Below the pieces are notes generated by a model. The model was not told the DNA's origin. It saw only the letters and a program-made list of their open reading frames with translations, and searched no databases. Below, piece by piece: positions 5,864 to 8,117 of a stretch of DNA of 8,117 bases (position 1 is its first letter; the number at the start of each line of letters is the position of its first letter). Both the position numbers and the translations under genes were made by a program. The stretch is from Bacteroidota bacterium (GTDB lineage: Bacteria; Bacteroidota; Ignavibacteria; UBA10030; UBA6906): positions 1 through 8,117 of the forward strand of contig DPLS01000152.1 in assembly GCA_003541875.1 (NCBI GenBank), given 5' to 3'.

Positions 5864-7252
5864 ATGGTAAAGAGACTTGGTATAACGGTTGTGCTGGTTG
5901 CCGTGATAGTGGGGAGTGTTGTTGGTCAGGCAAAGAATGGGGGTATTGCGAGACAGATTGCAATGGGCGGATCACAAGGATCAAGCGGTTTGGTATTGAA
6001 TCCGTTTATCATGGAAGATCCCGCACTGCTGTTGCTAAACCCTGCGTATCAGGGAATGTACTCAGACTACGCGTGGATTAACGTCGGTGGCGGGACACTC
6101 AACAACCTATCGACTGGCAACAATGGTTACACGCAACAAAACGCAGGTGTTGCTTTCGCTTTCAACCGTGAGTGGGCTTTTGGTGTTACTCTTTCCTATG
6201 ATCCTTCTGCCGTCAACGTAGTGAACGGGTTGATTTCTGGCGGCGGCTTGGGTTTACCCGGTTTCGGTATCAATCAGCGCCCGGCCCAGAATATTCCAGC
6301 CGTGGCGAATGTGTGGGAAGTGCTCGCGAGTTATCGCATGAGCAGTACCATGACCTTGGGATTCGGTTTTACATACGGCACATCGAAGTTTGACACAACC
6401 TTCAGCGCCACTGGAGGCGTTTCAGGCGAGCGTCTTGCGTCGTCAAGCATGTTGGGTTTCAGAGCTGGAGCAGTCGTTGATCTTGGTTCAGGATCATCAT
6501 TTGACGCTAGCGCTGCGCTCCGACTGGACAAGGCGACTGACAACATCACATCGAACACAGGAAGTGGAGGTGAGTACTCTGCCTCCGGAACTGAAATTCA
6601 GTTCCAAGCCCGTGGAAAATTCAAGATGTCGAATCGATTCAACTTCGTCCCCTATGGTATGCTGGGGATTCTTTCGGCTGAACCAAAGGAAGATGCTTTT
6701 CCGCTTGGTGGCGCAGCTCAAACCCTGAGCAACAAAATCAGCGGTCTTGCCTACGCGCTTGGAGTGGGAGGCGAGTACCACACGTCGAGCTTCTATCTTG
6801 CCGGTGGCGTCAGCTATCAATCAGCTCAGCTCAAGGGGGAAGCGTCCAATTCCACGCCGCCTGGCAGTGCTACCTACACAGCAACACTATCGGGTTTACC
6901 GGTGTTCAATCTCGGATCCGAATTCTGGATAATAAACTGGCTTGCCGGTCGGGTTGGATATTATAGGTCGATGGCGAGCTTCAAGATCAAAAACGAGCAG
7001 TCTGGTGGAGGCCTTTCCGCAACAGGTGAGTCGACAAGATCATTCCCCAACAGTTTCATGTTTGTTGGCGGTATTAATCCTGCCACGCATGACGGGCTTG
7101 TTACTCTTGGCTTAGGACTCCGTTTTGGCGGTTTTGCACTTGACGCAACAGTGAGCGAAGAAGCCCTGCGTCGCGGCCTCGGACTCATCGGTTCGCAGGA
7201 TAATATCAATACGTTCGGCTACATTTCGACAAGCTACAACTTCGGCGAGTAG
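5864..7252 (+). CDS. Exported, probably outer-membrane beta-barrel protein of unknown function
   Basis: This encodes 462 residues with a signal peptide: Lys-Arg at 3-4, a hydrophobic run at about 5-20 (LGITVVLVAVIVGSVV) and probable cleavage near 21-23. The mature part is rich in Gly, Ser, Asn and aromatic residues. It shows many short segments of alternating hydrophobic residues separated by polar turns (for example WAFGVTLSYDP, TLGFGFTYG, FYLAGGVSYQ), as in outer-membrane beta strands, and ends with FGYISTSYNFGE, close to the aromatic end typical of barrels. The early segment QIAMGGSQGSSG...NPAYQG resembles the start of FadL/PorV-like and other FCB-group surface proteins, but I do not recognise the family with certainty. 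GGAGGT at 5855-5860 precedes ATG 5864. With its own promoter and terminator it is likely well expressed. A porin, transporter or structural barrel are all possible. Confidence 0.85.
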   Translation: MVKRLGITVVLVAVIVGSVVGQAKNGGIARQIAMGGSQGSSGLVLNPFIMEDPALLLLNPAYQGMYSDYAWINVGGGTLNNLSTGNNGYTQQNAGVAFAFNREWAFGVTLSYDPSAVNVVNGLISGGGLGLPGFGINQRPAQNIPAVANVWEVLASYRMSSTMTLGFGFTYGTSKFDTTFSATGGVSGERLASSSMLGFRAGAVVDLGSGSSFDASAALRLDKATDNITSNTGSGGEYSASGTEIQFQARGKFKMSNRFNFVPYGMLGILSAEPKEDAFPLGGAAQTLSNKISGLAYALGVGGEYHTSSFYLAGGVSYQSAQLKGEASNSTPPGSATYTATLSGLPVFNLGSEFWIINWLAGRVGYYRSMASFKIKNEQSGGGLSATGESTRSFPNSFMFVGGINPATHDGLVTLGLGLRFGGFALDATVSEEALRRGLGLIGSQDNINTFGYISTSYNFGE

Positions 7253-7272
7253 TCACGCAGTCGGCATCTCTG

Positions 7273-7305
7273 AAAGGCGGCCCCGCATACGGGGTCGCCT
7301 TTTTT
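7273..7305 (+). terminator. Strong intrinsic terminator after the exported protein gene
   Basis: AAAGGCGGCCCC (7273-7284) pairs with GGGGTCGCCTTT (7291-7302) over 12 pairs including one G-U, around a GCATAC loop. Six T run from 7300 to 7305. It lies 20 bases after the stop and separates the exported protein gene from nadB. The 30 bases from here to nadB hold no clear promoter. Confidence 0.95.
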
Positions 7306-7335
7306 GTTCAGCTTCCTGATACGGAATCTTGACTG

Positions 7336-8117
7336 ATGGTCCATCGCTTCGATTTTCTCGTCATCGGCAGCGGCATTGCCGGACTCTCCTATGCATTGAA
7401 AGCCTCTGCATTCGGCTCAGTTGCGATTATTACCAAAAAGGAAAAGGCAGAGTCGAACACGAACTACGCGCAGGGTGGGGTCGCGGCTGTGATGTCGGTC
7501 GTAGACTCATTCGAGATGCATGTGAAAGACACACTCTCGACCGGGCAGGGGCTCTCGCATTGCGATGCAGTTGAAACGATGGTGAAGGAAGGTCCGGACC
7601 GCCTTCGCGAACTAGTCGACCTCGGTGCCGAGTTCACGATGACAAACGGCCAGCTCGATTTGGCCAGAGAAGGAGGGCATTCGACGAGCCGCATAGTTCA
7701 CTCGAAGGACCTTACCGGCCGAGAGATAGAACGAGCACTCTTGCATTCGGTGGCGATCACCCCCAACATCGTGACCCTCGAGAACCATGTAGCCATCGAG
7801 TTGCTCACCGAACATCACACCTCGAAGAAACAACTCGTCGATCGGTCGAACACTCATTGCTGGGGAGTGTACGCGTTAAACCAGAAGAACCATCGCGTGG
7901 ACACCTTCTTTGCCAAGGTTGTGATGCTGTGTACTGGAGGACTTGGACACGTATATCTTCATACAACAAATCCACCAATTGCCACCGGCGATGGAGTGGC
8001 GATGTCGCACCGGGCAGGAGCGAAGATTGGAAACATGGAGTTCATTCAGTTCCATCCTACGACGCTCTTCAACTCCGGCAATCCTTCGTTCCTCATTTCG
8101 GAAGCAGTGCGCGGCTT
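7336..8117 (+). CDS. nadB: L-aspartate oxidase, N-terminal half (3' end outside window)
   Basis: Translation from ATG 7336 gives 260 uninterrupted residues up to the window edge; the family is usually about 520-540. NadB is a cytoplasmic FAD enzyme that oxidises L-aspartate to iminoaspartate, which NadA turns into quinolinate for NAD synthesis. The FAD-binding Rossmann motif VIGSGIAGL is at residues 9-17, the family signature NTNYAQGGVAAV at 41-52, REGGHSTSRIVHSKDLTG at 111-128, CTGGLGHVY at 199-207, ATGDGVAMSHRAGA at 216-229, and the active-site region MEFIQFHPT at 234-242. The His at 240 matches the catalytic His of the family, and LISEAVRG closes the visible part. Succinate dehydrogenase/fumarate reductase flavoproteins are related, but NTNYAQGGVAAV and SFLISEAVRG favour NadB. 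Only a weak GGAA nine bases upstream serves as a ribosome site. An intrinsic terminator precedes it, so a promoter must lie nearby or readthrough occurs. Confidence 0.95.
   Translation, partial: MVHRFDFLVIGSGIAGLSYALKASAFGSVAIITKKEKAESNTNYAQGGVAAVMSVVDSFEMHVKDTLSTGQGLSHCDAVETMVKEGPDRLRELVDLGAEFTMTNGQLDLAREGGHSTSRIVHSKDLTGREIERALLHSVAITPNIVTLENHVAIELLTEHHTSKKQLVDRSNTHCWGVYALNQKNHRVDTFFAKVVMLCTGGLGHVYLHTTNPPIATGDGVAMSHRAGAKIGNMEFIQFHPTTLFNSGNPSFLISEAVRG

Noticed and set aside
7329..7574. Plus-strand 81-codon open frame overlapping the start of nadB
   Set aside because: It is an alternate frame of nadB, whose true frame runs from 7336 to the window edge with clear FAD-binding motifs.

Overview
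The window is a compact stretch of chromosome from what looks like a Gram-negative bacterium of the Bacteroidota/Chlorobiota (FCB) side, perhaps an Ignavibacteria-like lineage. This placement is inference. It rests on the gene order pheT - coiled-coil gene - zapA - RNase Y gene, on RNase Y in a Gram-negative setting, and on an exported beta-barrel-like protein. Unlike typical Bacteroidetes, at least three genes have readable Shine-Dalgarno sequences, and one promoter is a near-perfect TTGACA/TATATT pair. All genes are on the + strand. I see no mobile element, phage gene, CRISPR array, tRNA or rRNA.

Left part (1-1924): the C-terminal half of phenylalanyl-tRNA synthetase beta (pheT) runs into a small coiled-coil protein that resembles the division factor ZapB only in build, and then into zapA. 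The gap of about 346 bases that follows (1925-2270) has no convincing protein gene. It is dense in inverted repeats, can be closed by a long-range helix, has a weak promoter placed so that transcription would start at the helix, and ends in a hairpin plus nine T. From its position beside zapA and its shape, I propose a 6S-type regulatory RNA. This is the most interesting part of the window.

Middle (2271-5732): RNase Y (rny, a membrane-anchored endoribonuclease that starts mRNA decay), dephospho-CoA kinase (coaE, last step of coenzyme A synthesis) and a class III aminotransferase of the acetylornithine/ornithine type. coaE and the aminotransferase overlap by four bases and are probably co-translated.

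Right part (5733-8117): a strong sigma70-type promoter and a short hairpin-bearing leader precede an exported, probably outer-membrane protein of unknown function. A textbook intrinsic terminator closes that unit. The last gene is the N-terminal half of L-aspartate oxidase (nadB, first step of NAD synthesis), cut by the window edge.

Most of the window is ordinary housekeeping. The candidate RNA, the unassigned coiled-coil gene and the unassigned exported protein are what merit a second look.
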